From the NCBI GenBank assembly GCA_039190005.1, contig JBCCYM010000057.1, positions 1 to 11,590 on the forward strand: DNA of 11,590 bases. The letters run 5' to 3'. The position numbers and the translations under genes are program-made. This document shows, one piece after another, positions 1 through 6,510 of the stretch. This DNA is from JBCCYM01 sp039190005. Lineage in GTDB: Bacteria > Pseudomonadota > Gammaproteobacteria > UBA12402. The notes beneath the pieces are model-generated. The model had not been told where the DNA came from. It was given only the letters and a program-made list of their open reading frames with translations, and ran no database searches. Positions within the stretch are counted from its first letter, which is position 1. The number at the start of each line of letters is the position of its first letter.

Positions 1-1028
1 AAAAAATATAAATAATGCTTCATGGTGTGACAAGTTGCGTTACTCTTGAAAACATAAGATTTCTTTTGAGAAAAAAATGATAGTATTTTTATAACATATT
101 CATGTAATTCATCGAGAACCGTTTCTTTGTGATATGATTCTTTCTCAAGCACAAGTTGTTTAGCAATACGAACAGCACGAAAAATATTACTGTTAAGGAT
201 TGATTTTTGTCTCTTTTGCTTGTTACGAGAATAATTTTCATCATGGAGTTCCGCGCAAAAAAGTTTTAGCCTCTCAAAATCTACATTCGCTTGTAATCCC
301 AGTTGACCATTCCTATGGAATGTGTCAGAAAGTGCATCATAAATCCAATCTGCTTGCTCGTATTGTTTTTTCTGAAGCATTTCTTCGGCTATTTTGAAAA
401 CCTTAAAAGTTTGCCCCTTTTCTATTAAGATATAACAATCGATTTGACTACAATTTTTTTGAAAATCATAAGAATTAATTAATGTATCTTTAGTTGGAAA
501 TTTACTTTTTTTAAAAAAATCGTATATATATTTAGCCTTTTCATATTCTTCAAATTTTGATAAAAATTTTGCAACAATAATTGAGTTATAATGTATTGTC
601 TTATTGTTCAATGCTTTTTTTGTCATACAAAAAATTTTGTTTAAAATAATTTTGCGTTGGTCTTTATTTTTCTTTTTTATAGTTTCCATCATCATTTTTA
701 TGAATTTATTAATACCAGTATTATTACCAGTATTTAAAAGGCATGCTAAGTGTTCTTCTGCGCTATTACAGGTATAGGTGCAAAAGCTAGAATTATCTTT
801 TTGTAGTTTGTAAAGTATATTATCAATTTGTGATAACCCTTTTGGCTTATAGCAGTATCTAGAAGTGTTATTATAGTGGGAAAGCTTATTTTTAACTTGA
901 GAAGAACAGTTGCTACAAAATTTGTTGTTACTCTGACAGAGATTGCAAATTTTTTCTGTTTTACATTGCTTGCAAAAAATATATTGGCCTAATTCTTTAT
1001 TACATACAGAACACTTATAATTTGGCAT
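1..1028 (-). CDS. Cys-rich (four CxxC) protein with TPR-like helices, 3' end outside the window
   Basis: I read this frame by hand. It is open for 342 codons from ATG 1028 to the left edge without a stop, so the C-terminus is missing. The N-terminus holds four CxxC knuckles: C6/C9, C19/C22, C28/C31 and C38/C41. They fit two Cys4 zinc ribbons in series. Further cysteines lie at 59, 83, 87 and 96. The rest is Lys/Asn-rich and looks helical. Residues 153-175 and 214-236 resemble each other (A..., then YExAxxIYD) and look like TPR-type helices. I see no signal peptide, membrane segment or catalytic motif. The start at 1028 has a weak GAGTG Shine-Dalgarno about 5 nt upstream; ATG 1043 in the same frame is an alternative without one. 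GC content is far below that of the right half, suggesting acquired DNA. A zinc-binding scaffold or protein-interaction role is inference. I do not recognise the family. Confidence 0.8.
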   Translation of the reverse strand, partial: MPNYKCSVCNKELGQYIFCKQCKTEKICNLCQSNNKFCSNCSSQVKNKLSHYNNTSRYCYKPKGLSQIDNILYKLQKDNSSFCTYTCNSAEEHLACLLNTGNNTGINKFIKMMMETIKKKNKDQRKIILNKIFCMTKKALNNKTIHYNSIIVAKFLSKFEEYEKAKYIYDFFKKSKFPTKDTLINSYDFQKNCSQIDCYILIEKGQTFKVFKIAEEMLQKKQYEQADWIYDALSDTFHRNGQLGLQANVDFERLKLFCAELHDENYSRNKQKRQKSILNSNIFRAVRIAKQLVLEKESYHKETVLDELHEYVIKILSFFSQKKSYVFKSNATCHTMKHYLYF

Positions 1029-1145
1029 AGTTACACTCAGCATTATTACATTAATATAAAAGATTACGCACGGATTAGCCCCTCATAATTCCTCGATTCG
1101 CTTTCACTTTTTTTTGATTTGCAACAACGCCGCTGTTAAGTATAA

Positions 1146-1179
1146 CGTATAGTATTTGAATATGAGTTTTAACTATACG
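1146..1179 (-). other. Inverted repeat spanning the pstS-like stop codon
   Basis: An 8-bp perfect inverted repeat (CGTATAGT at 1146-1153, ACTATACG at 1172-1179) encloses an 18-nt loop. On the minus strand the first arm lies in the last codons of the pstS-like gene and the loop contains its TAA. No U-tract follows, so it is not a classical intrinsic terminator. It might protect the 3' end of the mRNA or slow the polymerase. Confidence 0.35.
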
Positions 1180-2281
1180 CATTCATTTGATTTACATTCA
1201 GTATCAGTTTATCAAAGTCAATACCAGGTATGCTTTTTTCCCAACTTTGAATGACATCTTTGGTGAACTTATCTGGAATAGGAATATACTTTAAATCGCT
1301 CGCGTAGGAACCACCTCGTTTTAATGTCCATAAGAAAAATTTAAGCATTTGGTTGAGTTTCGCTAAATTAGATTTTTCTTGTTTTGTCGGGATAATAACA
1401 TAGGTTGCCATCATAACTGGCCAGCTATTGCTTCCAGGCAGAGAAATTAAATCCAGATTGCTGCTTTCAAAATTGCTTGAAGAAACATTAACTAATCCAG
1501 CATAGGCGGATAATAATCCAGGCCGTACTAGGTATTTAGCATCTTCATTATCAGCTTCAGTAATAAGAGAAGCCATCGATAAATTTTGAGCCTCAGCGGC
1601 ATTATAATCACAGTAGCCTATTGAATAGCTTAATCCTTTAACCACTTTTGCTAAGGCGTCACTACTATTTACGCCAATTTTATTTTTTGCTAGATAATTC
1701 AACAATAAATTTCCGTCGTGTTTAATGGCCCAATCAGGCGACACTTTCTCAAGCCATTTTGAAAACGTATAATTTGTGCCTGATTCATTGCTGCGATAAA
1801 TAATTTTTATCATATGATGTGGTAGCGTTAATTTAGGATTAAGGCGTTTTATAGCTGGATCATCCCAATATGTAATTTTGCCCATGTAAATGTCAGCAAT
1901 AACACTGCCATCTAAAATTAATTTGTTACCAGAAATTTTTGGCAAATTGTAGATAATCTCTAAGGGTGAGATGGCTATTGGAAATTCTGTCCAACCATTT
2001 TGATCTAAAATCTTCTTATCAATAGGCATTTCACTAGCCGCGAAATCAACTGTCTTATCACGTAACATTTTTATGCCAATGCCAGATCCTGAACCGACAT
2101 GATTAATTTTGACTTGGGGAACATGCGTTTTATATTCATGCGTCCAATAAGACATTAAGGCGTAAATAACTGTTGAACCCTCACCATTAATTGTGATGGC
2201 AGAGGTGGGATTAGGTTTGGCAATGGTAGTACTATAAAAAGAGATTAGAAGTATCGCTGATATTATTTTAATAATTTTCAT
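1169..2281 (-). CDS. pstS: PstS-like periplasmic phosphate-binding protein (orphan)
   Basis: This 370-residue protein aligns along its length with E. coli PstS, the periplasmic phosphate-capturing subunit of the PstSCAB ABC importer. A Sec signal peptide covers residues 1-21, with probable cleavage after TTIA. Conserved blocks are GEGST at 33-37, GSG around 63-67, VDFAASEMP at 78-86, a stretch of LDG...DIY.GKI..WDD.AI..LNP at 123-149 and RSNESGT at 163-169. Against E. coli ligand residues, T37 matches Thr10, S66 Ser38, R163 Arg135, and S167-G168-T169 matches 139-141. E84 replaces Asp56 and N165 replaces Asp137. The start is ATG 2281, because it begins the signal peptide and lies just downstream of a good promoter. 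A TTG at 2329 in the same frame would lie upstream of the predicted transcript start. No pstC, pstA, pstB or phoU is adjacent, so it either serves a Pst system encoded elsewhere or acts as a sensor or scavenger. Confidence 0.88.
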   Translation of the reverse strand: MKIIKIISAILLISFYSTTIAKPNPTSAITINGEGSTVIYALMSYWTHEYKTHVPQVKINHVGSGSGIGIKMLRDKTVDFAASEMPIDKKILDQNGWTEFPIAISPLEIIYNLPKISGNKLILDGSVIADIYMGKITYWDDPAIKRLNPKLTLPHHMIKIIYRSNESGTNYTFSKWLEKVSPDWAIKHDGNLLLNYLAKNKIGVNSSDALAKVVKGLSYSIGYCDYNAAEAQNLSMASLITEADNEDAKYLVRPGLLSAYAGLVNVSSSNFESSNLDLISLPGSNSWPVMMATYVIIPTKQEKSNLAKLNQMLKFFLWTLKRGGSYASDLKYIPIPDKFTKDVIQSWEKSIPGIDFDKLILNVNQMNAYS

Positions 2282-2316
2282 TATTGCATAAAGCCCAAGG
2301 TAATTTGCCTGGTCAA

Positions 2317-2345
2317 ATTGTACCCGCAAATTTCATAGTAATCAA
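2317..2345 (-). promoter_or_regulatory. Predicted sigma70 promoter of the pstS-like gene
   Basis: On the minus strand a TTGATT -35 box (2340-2345) and a TACAAT -10 box (2317-2322) are separated by exactly 17 nt. Transcription would start near 2310, about 30 nt before ATG 2281, which supports that start. No convincing Pho box overlaps the -35. Confidence 0.6.
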
Positions 2346-2451
2346 TGCCTGCTGACAAGATTAATCTAGAATGGAAAATAGCTTATTAAAGACCTTATCC
2401 AGACTGATTTTCCCGTTTTAACTGATTGATTTTTATGACACTAAATGAATT

Positions 2452-3408
2452 TCATACACGCACAACAAACGTTGTCGGCCAAAGATGATAACAGATGATA
2501 AGAGACAAAGGGATGGTAATAAAAGAAAGTAGCGTCGTGAGTGAAATAATACCGCTGGATTCTTTTACATAGTGATTATAGGTTTTAGCCAGCACAAAAC
2601 ACGTTTTCCCAGTTGGCAACGCAAATGTGAGAATAATAATTGTCGCGTAAAGTGGTTTTAAATGAAATAAAAACACAATCAAAAACCCTAATATCGGTCG
2701 TACAATCATCATAATAATACTGAAAACAGCTATTTCTTCCAATTCTTTCAGTTTGGCGCTGGATAACTCTAAACCCACTGCGATTAAAGCGCATGGTGTG
2801 AGCGTGTTTTCCACATATTGAATGAAATTCACTAAAAAAACTGGGAGCTTAATATGCAAAGCGGAACATAAAATCCCTAATAGTGTAAAGATCACAAAAG
2901 GGTGGCGTATTGATTTTTTAAACGCGTTGAAAGCTGTCGCGCTTGCGCTTTGATTTTGCGAATCCCATTCCAACATAAAAATACAGCAAGGTAGAATAAT
3001 GGCGGCATAACAGATCATAAGAATTGCCATTGAAGGCAGAATGCTTCTGCCAATAACTAATAACAAAATAGGAAGGCCGACAAAACCGAAATTAGTGACG
3101 GCACTACAGTTAGCCGCTAACGTGCTTTGTACATGTGAGCGTTTGGGACCCACACGGAAAATAATATATGTCGCTATAAACACAATAAAAAATAGTAGGA
3201 TATAGGCGGCAATAAACCTTGGATTCAGCAGATTGCTTATATCAATTTTATACGTGGCATAGAAAAAAATTGCCGGAATTGAGACATTGAGTAAAAACAG
3301 ATTTAAGCCATTGGAAACACTTTCATCAAAAATTTTTCGCCAACCTAAAAACCAACCCAAAGCGACCAGTAAAACAACAGGTATCAGTACTGAGAGAATC
3401 GTTAACAT
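2452..3408 (-). CDS. AEC-family permease (auxin efflux carrier / MdcF type)
   Basis: This 318-residue, very hydrophobic inner-membrane protein has about ten predicted membrane segments. That matches the usual length and topology of the bacterial AEC family, whose members carry organic anions such as malonate, or small amphipathic compounds. Diagnostic segments are the N-terminal helix at 3-22, the SIPA segment at 43-46, the NFGFVGLP motif at 106-113 (the conserved broken helix of the first repeat), TPCALIAVG at 204-212 and ALPTGKTCFVLAKTY at 263-277 (the second broken helix). ATG 3408 has an AAGGA Shine-Dalgarno about 10 nt upstream. It lies 50 nt downstream of the NTF2-like gene on the same strand with no visible terminator, so it is probably co-transcribed with the methyltransferase and NTF2-like genes. 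Substrate and direction of transport cannot be read from sequence. Confidence 0.88.
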   Translation of the reverse strand: MLTILSVLIPVVLLVALGWFLGWRKIFDESVSNGLNLFLLNVSIPAIFFYATYKIDISNLLNPRFIAAYILLFFIVFIATYIIFRVGPKRSHVQSTLAANCSAVTNFGFVGLPILLLVIGRSILPSMAILMICYAAIILPCCIFMLEWDSQNQSASATAFNAFKKSIRHPFVIFTLLGILCSALHIKLPVFLVNFIQYVENTLTPCALIAVGLELSSAKLKELEEIAVFSIIMMIVRPILGFLIVFLFHLKPLYATIIILTFALPTGKTCFVLAKTYNHYVKESSGIISLTTLLSFITIPLSLIICYHLWPTTFVVRV

Positions 3409-3458
3409 ATCCTAGTTTTCCTTATGAATAATCACTTTAGTTTGAGCGATTAATATTA

Positions 3459-3866
3459 TCAATGGTTTTCATTCTCGTTTAAAGTCGTGTTAACCAATAA
3501 TGAATCATAATAAGCGGTAATGCTTACAATTTTGTTATTATCAAATTTGAATATCCAGCAATATTCATTATTATAATTTTTATCATTCTTTGCTTTGATA
3601 TTACCGACCATTTCAATAATCATCGTATTGTTATCAACATAGGTATCAAGAATATTCATTTTCCATTCGCCTTTTAATACATTGCTCAGACGACCAATGA
3701 CGTCGGTAAAAAATGTTTCTTTATTATGATATGTTCCTGATAATAGACTACTACCTTTTATCGTCCATAAAAAATTATCATGGCAGTAATTGTCACACAG
3801 CGCGCGGAATTCGCAACGCTGTAAATATCCGACGATGTCTTCCCTTAGTGAATTGCTGATGCTCAT
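3459..3866 (-). CDS. NTF2/SnoaL-like small protein
   Basis: The 135-residue product has the size and layout of the NTF2-like/SnoaL cone fold: N-terminal helices (1-30), then W34 and the segment GSSLLSGTY at 38-46, followed by beta strands around 66-92 and 101-124. The last strand pair, YCWIFKFDNNKIVSITAYYD at 102-121, followed by SLLVN, matches the typical end of 'nuclear transport factor 2 family' bacterial proteins. Members range from ketosteroid-isomerase-like enzymes and polyketide cyclases to non-catalytic binders, and no catalytic set can be assigned here. The start is firm: a GGAGAA Shine-Dalgarno lies about 6 nt upstream of ATG 3866, and this ATG overlaps the methyltransferase stop as ATGA, indicating translational coupling. 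Function is inferred only as an accessory or small-molecule-binding partner of the methyltransferase. Confidence 0.8.
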   Translation of the reverse strand: MSISNSLREDIVGYLQRCEFRALCDNYCHDNFLWTIKGSSLLSGTYHNKETFFTDVIGRLSNVLKGEWKMNILDTYVDNNTMIIEMVGNIKAKNDKNYNNEYCWIFKFDNNKIVSITAYYDSLLVNTTLNENENH

Positions 3867-4666
3867 AATATTCTCCGCTTACAAATAAAAAACGCGACTT
3901 TGAAATCTGTCCTAAATCCACCTTTATCCGCTATGATAGTTTGTACACGTTGCTGATATTGTTTATAGAAATTTTCATCCGGATTAAAAGTGGAGATTGA
4001 TAGCAATGTTTTGGTAAATTGCATGGCTATCTCCGCTGTCGGCCAAGTAATATGATTGATATAGTCATACCTATAAACATCATTTTCATCATCTGCCTCT
4101 ATTAGCATTTGATGCAATTTATCAATTTCTGGATATACGAGGATATGATCGGGGATACGCGAATCAATGTCATGGGCGACGTCCATGTGTGATTTGAATG
4201 AATCAATATACTGGGTTGTTATGCCTATCCAGCCATATTCAGATAGCATCCTATTCATGTTCGTGATGACATTAGCGACATCTTTAGCGTGATAAATCAT
4301 TAAATGTGACAGGATAGCATTCACTTTAATATCAAGAGTACTCAGTTCATCAATATCAGTTTGTTGAAAACTTACTGGACAGTTTATAGGTAAATGACTA
4401 ATTTGCGACTTTGCTTGCTCCAGCATTTCCGGCGATTTATCAGTTAATGTTAGTTTATTATTTGGGTCTAATAATTTATAAGCATATTGCCAGAACTCAC
4501 CGGTGCCACACCCCAATTCCAAAACACTATCACACGAGCCAAAGTGATAATGAGCTGTCATCCATTCATAAAGGTTTAAAAGTTGGTCACCATACTCTTC
4601 GATAAGCGAGCGTTTATATGTGTATTCAACAGGTTTTTTGTAGGCTAAATCAGCGGCATTTTTCAT
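3863..4666 (-). CDS. Class I SAM-dependent methyltransferase
   Basis: This 267-residue soluble protein has a Rossmann-type methyltransferase core. Motif I is VLELGCGTGEF at 48-58 (the SAM-binding glycine loop). D76 in TLTDKSPEML is placed to bind the ribose or methionine part of SAM. Motif III-like QQTDIDEL spans 101-108, and motif IV-like SHLMIYHAKD spans 120-129. The core resembles the methyltransferase type 11/12/25 group, which act mostly on small molecules. The C-terminal 100 residues (DDENDVYRYDYI, then ITWPTAEIAMQFTKTLL) probably form a lid that sets substrate choice. It heads the minus-strand unit and its TGA overlaps the next start (ATGA). ATG 4666 lacks a good Shine-Dalgarno. GC content is lower than in the prfC-ampG block. 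The substrate is unknown. Confidence 0.85.
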   Translation of the reverse strand: MKNAADLAYKKPVEYTYKRSLIEEYGDQLLNLYEWMTAHYHFGSCDSVLELGCGTGEFWQYAYKLLDPNNKLTLTDKSPEMLEQAKSQISHLPINCPVSFQQTDIDELSTLDIKVNAILSHLMIYHAKDVANVITNMNRMLSEYGWIGITTQYIDSFKSHMDVAHDIDSRIPDHILVYPEIDKLHQMLIEADDENDVYRYDYINHITWPTAEIAMQFTKTLLSISTFNPDENFYKQYQQRVQTIIADKGGFRTDFKVAFFICKRRIL

Positions 4667-4706
4667 TTTTTATCAATCCAAATTAAACCTAAAACTACAG
4701 TTAATC

Positions 4707-4746
4707 GCCAAGCAATAGCGCAACACCTTGCTGGCTAACCGCGGTT
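4707..4746. repeat. Inverted repeats in the divergent intergenic region
   Basis: Two dyads lie between the methyltransferase start and the divergent promoters. GCCAAGCAA (4707-4715) pairs with TTGCTGGC (4728-4735) with one bulged base. Directly after it is the perfect 10-bp palindrome AACCGCGGTT (4737-4746). They sit downstream of the predicted methyltransferase -10 and could form an operator or a leader hairpin, but I recognise no known regulator site. Confidence 0.35.
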
Positions 4747-4753
4747 TTCAGGT

Positions 4754-4783
4754 TATATAATCCTTAATTACTCTTGCGATCAA
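4754..4783 (-). promoter_or_regulatory. Possible promoter of the methyltransferase unit
   Basis: On the minus strand TTGATC (4778-4783) and TATATA (4754-4759) are spaced by 18 nt. The -35 box overlaps the -35 box of the divergent prfC promoter. Each box matches the consensus at 4 of 6 positions, so this is a weak prediction. Confidence 0.35.
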
Positions 4784-4803
4784 AATTTATTTTTTGATAC
4801 AAT
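4774..4803 (+). promoter_or_regulatory. Predicted sigma70 promoter of the prfC operon
   Basis: A TTGCGA -35 box (4774-4779) and a TACAAT -10 box (4798-4803) are separated by 18 nt. Transcription would start near 4810. This gives prfC a leader of about 110-120 nt containing the hairpin at 4841-4876. It is the only good promoter I see upstream of the operon. Confidence 0.5.
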
Positions 4804-4840
4804 GATTTTTTTATGGGATTGTTGAAGTCTGAGCTATTTT

Positions 4841-4876
4841 AATCTGCTGTTCTCGCGAAAGCGGGAAAGGCAGATT
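4841..4876 (+). repeat. Long GNRA-capped hairpin in the prfC leader, REP-like
   Basis: AATCTGC (4841-4847) pairs perfectly with GCAGATT (4870-4876). After a 2x2 internal loop, TTCTCGC (4850-4856) pairs with GCGGGAA (4861-4867) with one G-U wobble, closed by the tetraloop GAAA (4857-4860). A possible outer stem is TGTTG (4820-4824) with CAACA (4887-4891). No T-run follows, so it is not an intrinsic terminator. The inner core resembles the CCCGCGAAAGCGGG palindromes dispersed in many proteobacterial genomes. It could be a degenerate repeat or a structured 5' leader. Confidence 0.6.
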
Positions 4877-4926
4877 AGTCAAATTCCAACAGTCTCTTTA
4901 TCACAATTTTGCATGTTATGAAGGCC

Positions 4927-6507
4927 ATGTCAATAGTAGAACAACAAATTGCTAAACGGCGCACTTTTGCGATTATTTCTCATCCTGATGCCGGTAAAAC
5001 CACATTAACTGAAAAATTACTGCTATTTGGCGGCGCCATTCAGCTTGCCGGCGCGGTGAAAGGGCGTAAAGCGTCTCGACACGCGACCTCAGACTGGATG
5101 GCGCTGGAGCAACAGCGGGGTATTTCAGTAACGACTTCGGTGATGCAATTTTCCTATCGCCAAAAGATTATGAATCTGTTGGATACACCAGGCCATGCTG
5201 ATTTTTCTGAAGATACCTATCGCACCTTAACCGCGGTTGATTCAGCGCTTATGGTCATTGACGCGGCTAAAGGGGTGGAAGCGCGCACCATTAAATTGAT
5301 GGAAATTTGCCGTTTGCGGCATACACCCATTTTGACATTTATCAATAAACTTGACCGTGAAGGTCAAGAACCGATTATGTTACTTGACGATATTGAAAAT
5401 GTGCTTGATATTCAATGCGCAGCGATTACCTGGCCTATCGGCATGGGCAAGCGTTTTAAGGGTGTTTATCATTTGCTACAGGATAAAATTATTCTCTATC
5501 AAGATGGTGGTAATGATAAAATCCGATCCGCTAAAATTATTGATGGCTTACATAGTGAAGAAGCGGATACTATTTTAGGTGAGCAGGCCAAAGAATTGCG
5601 GGATGAGATTGAATTGCTGGCTGGCGCCAGCCACCGGTTTAATTTAGAAGATTATCTGGCGGGTAAAATGACGCCGGTATTTTTTGGGTCAGCGGTTAAT
5701 AATTTTGGTATTAAAGAACTGCTTGACGCCTTTGTTGATTATGCCCCGGCGCCACAAACCCACCAAACCATTCAACGTGAGGTGTTGGCGGCGGAGAAAA
5801 AATTCACCGCCTTTGTGTTTAAAATACAAGCGAATATGGATCTCAAACATCGCGATCGCATTGCTTTCGCGCGTATTTGTTCCGGGCAGTTTAAAAAAGG
5901 AATGCGTCTGTATCAAGTGCGTACCGGCAAAGCGGTACAGTTTAAACAGGTGCTGACATTTATGGCCAGTGAACGTGAACACGCGGAGGAAGCTTGGCCC
6001 GGTGATATTATCGGCATTCATAATCATGGTACCATTCAAATCAGCGATACCTTTACTGAAGGTGAACAGATGCAATTTACCGGTATTCCAAATTTCGCGC
6101 CGGAACTTTTTCGTCTGGTTATCCTCAAAGATCCGCTTAAAATGAAAGCATTACAAAAAGGTTTGCAACAACTTTCAGAAGAGGGTGCTACTCAAGTATT
6201 TCAACCATTGCGCAATAATGATCTGATACTGGGCGCGGTTGGTGTGTTGCAGTTTGATGTTGTCGCCCATCGTTTGCAACATGAATATCATGTCAATTGT
6301 CATTATACTGATGTGACTGTAATCACAGCGCGTTGGATTTTCTGTGAAGATAAAAAACATCTGGAAGAATTCAAGAAAAAAATGTATGATTATCTTGCGC
6401 TTGATGGCAGTGATTATTTGACTTATCTGGCGCCAAGCCGAGCGCATTTACAGCTTAGCATAGAACGTTGGCCGAAAATAAATTTTTCTGAAACAAGAGA
6501 GCATTAA
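4927..6507 (+). CDS. prfC: Peptide chain release factor 3 (RF3)
   Basis: RF3 is a translational GTPase that promotes release of RF1 and RF2 from the ribosome after peptide release. GTPase motifs, numbered from this start, are G1 SHPDAGKTT 18-26, G2 region RGISVTT 64-70, G3 DTPGHADF 86-93, G4 NKLD 140-143 and G5-like GSAV 254-257. The domain II and III sequence continues to a normal end (LSIERWP near the C-terminus). At 526 residues it is close to the 529 of E. coli RF3. ATG 4927 gives MSIVEQQIAKRRTFAIISHP, which aligns with the E. coli start. ATG 4918 (three residues longer) is equally possible because neither has a well-spaced Shine-Dalgarno; GAAGG lies only 2 nt from 4927. The stop is 3 nt before prfB, so the two release-factor genes are probably co-transcribed and possibly coupled. 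Confidence 0.97.
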   Translation: MSIVEQQIAKRRTFAIISHPDAGKTTLTEKLLLFGGAIQLAGAVKGRKASRHATSDWMALEQQRGISVTTSVMQFSYRQKIMNLLDTPGHADFSEDTYRTLTAVDSALMVIDAAKGVEARTIKLMEICRLRHTPILTFINKLDREGQEPIMLLDDIENVLDIQCAAITWPIGMGKRFKGVYHLLQDKIILYQDGGNDKIRSAKIIDGLHSEEADTILGEQAKELRDEIELLAGASHRFNLEDYLAGKMTPVFFGSAVNNFGIKELLDAFVDYAPAPQTHQTIQREVLAAEKKFTAFVFKIQANMDLKHRDRIAFARICSGQFKKGMRLYQVRTGKAVQFKQVLTFMASEREHAEEAWPGDIIGIHNHGTIQISDTFTEGEQMQFTGIPNFAPELFRLVILKDPLKMKALQKGLQQLSEEGATQVFQPLRNNDLILGAVGVLQFDVVAHRLQHEYHVNCHYTDVTVITARWIFCEDKKHLEEFKKKMYDYLALDGSDYLTYLAPSRAHLQLSIERWPKINFSETREH

Positions 6508-6510
6508 AAA

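Noticed and set aside
200..397. 65-codon plus-strand frame over the Cys-rich gene
   Set aside because: It lies wholly antisense to the longer minus-strand frame, lacks a ribosome-binding site and has no recognisable protein features.
2282..2329. N-terminal extension of the PstS-like protein from TTG 2329
   Set aside because: It would place 16 residues before a clear signal peptide, and the predicted -10 box lies inside this stretch.
2338..2358. Possible Pho box upstream of the PstS-like gene
   Set aside because: The minus strand reads TTGTCAG, 4 nt, CATTGAT. The second half matches the Pho repeat poorly, so control by PhoB is not supported.
4841..4876. Hairpin before prfC as an intrinsic terminator
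   Set aside because: No T-run follows on the plus strand, and the minus strand has only a short run of A/T after the stem without a gene ending there.
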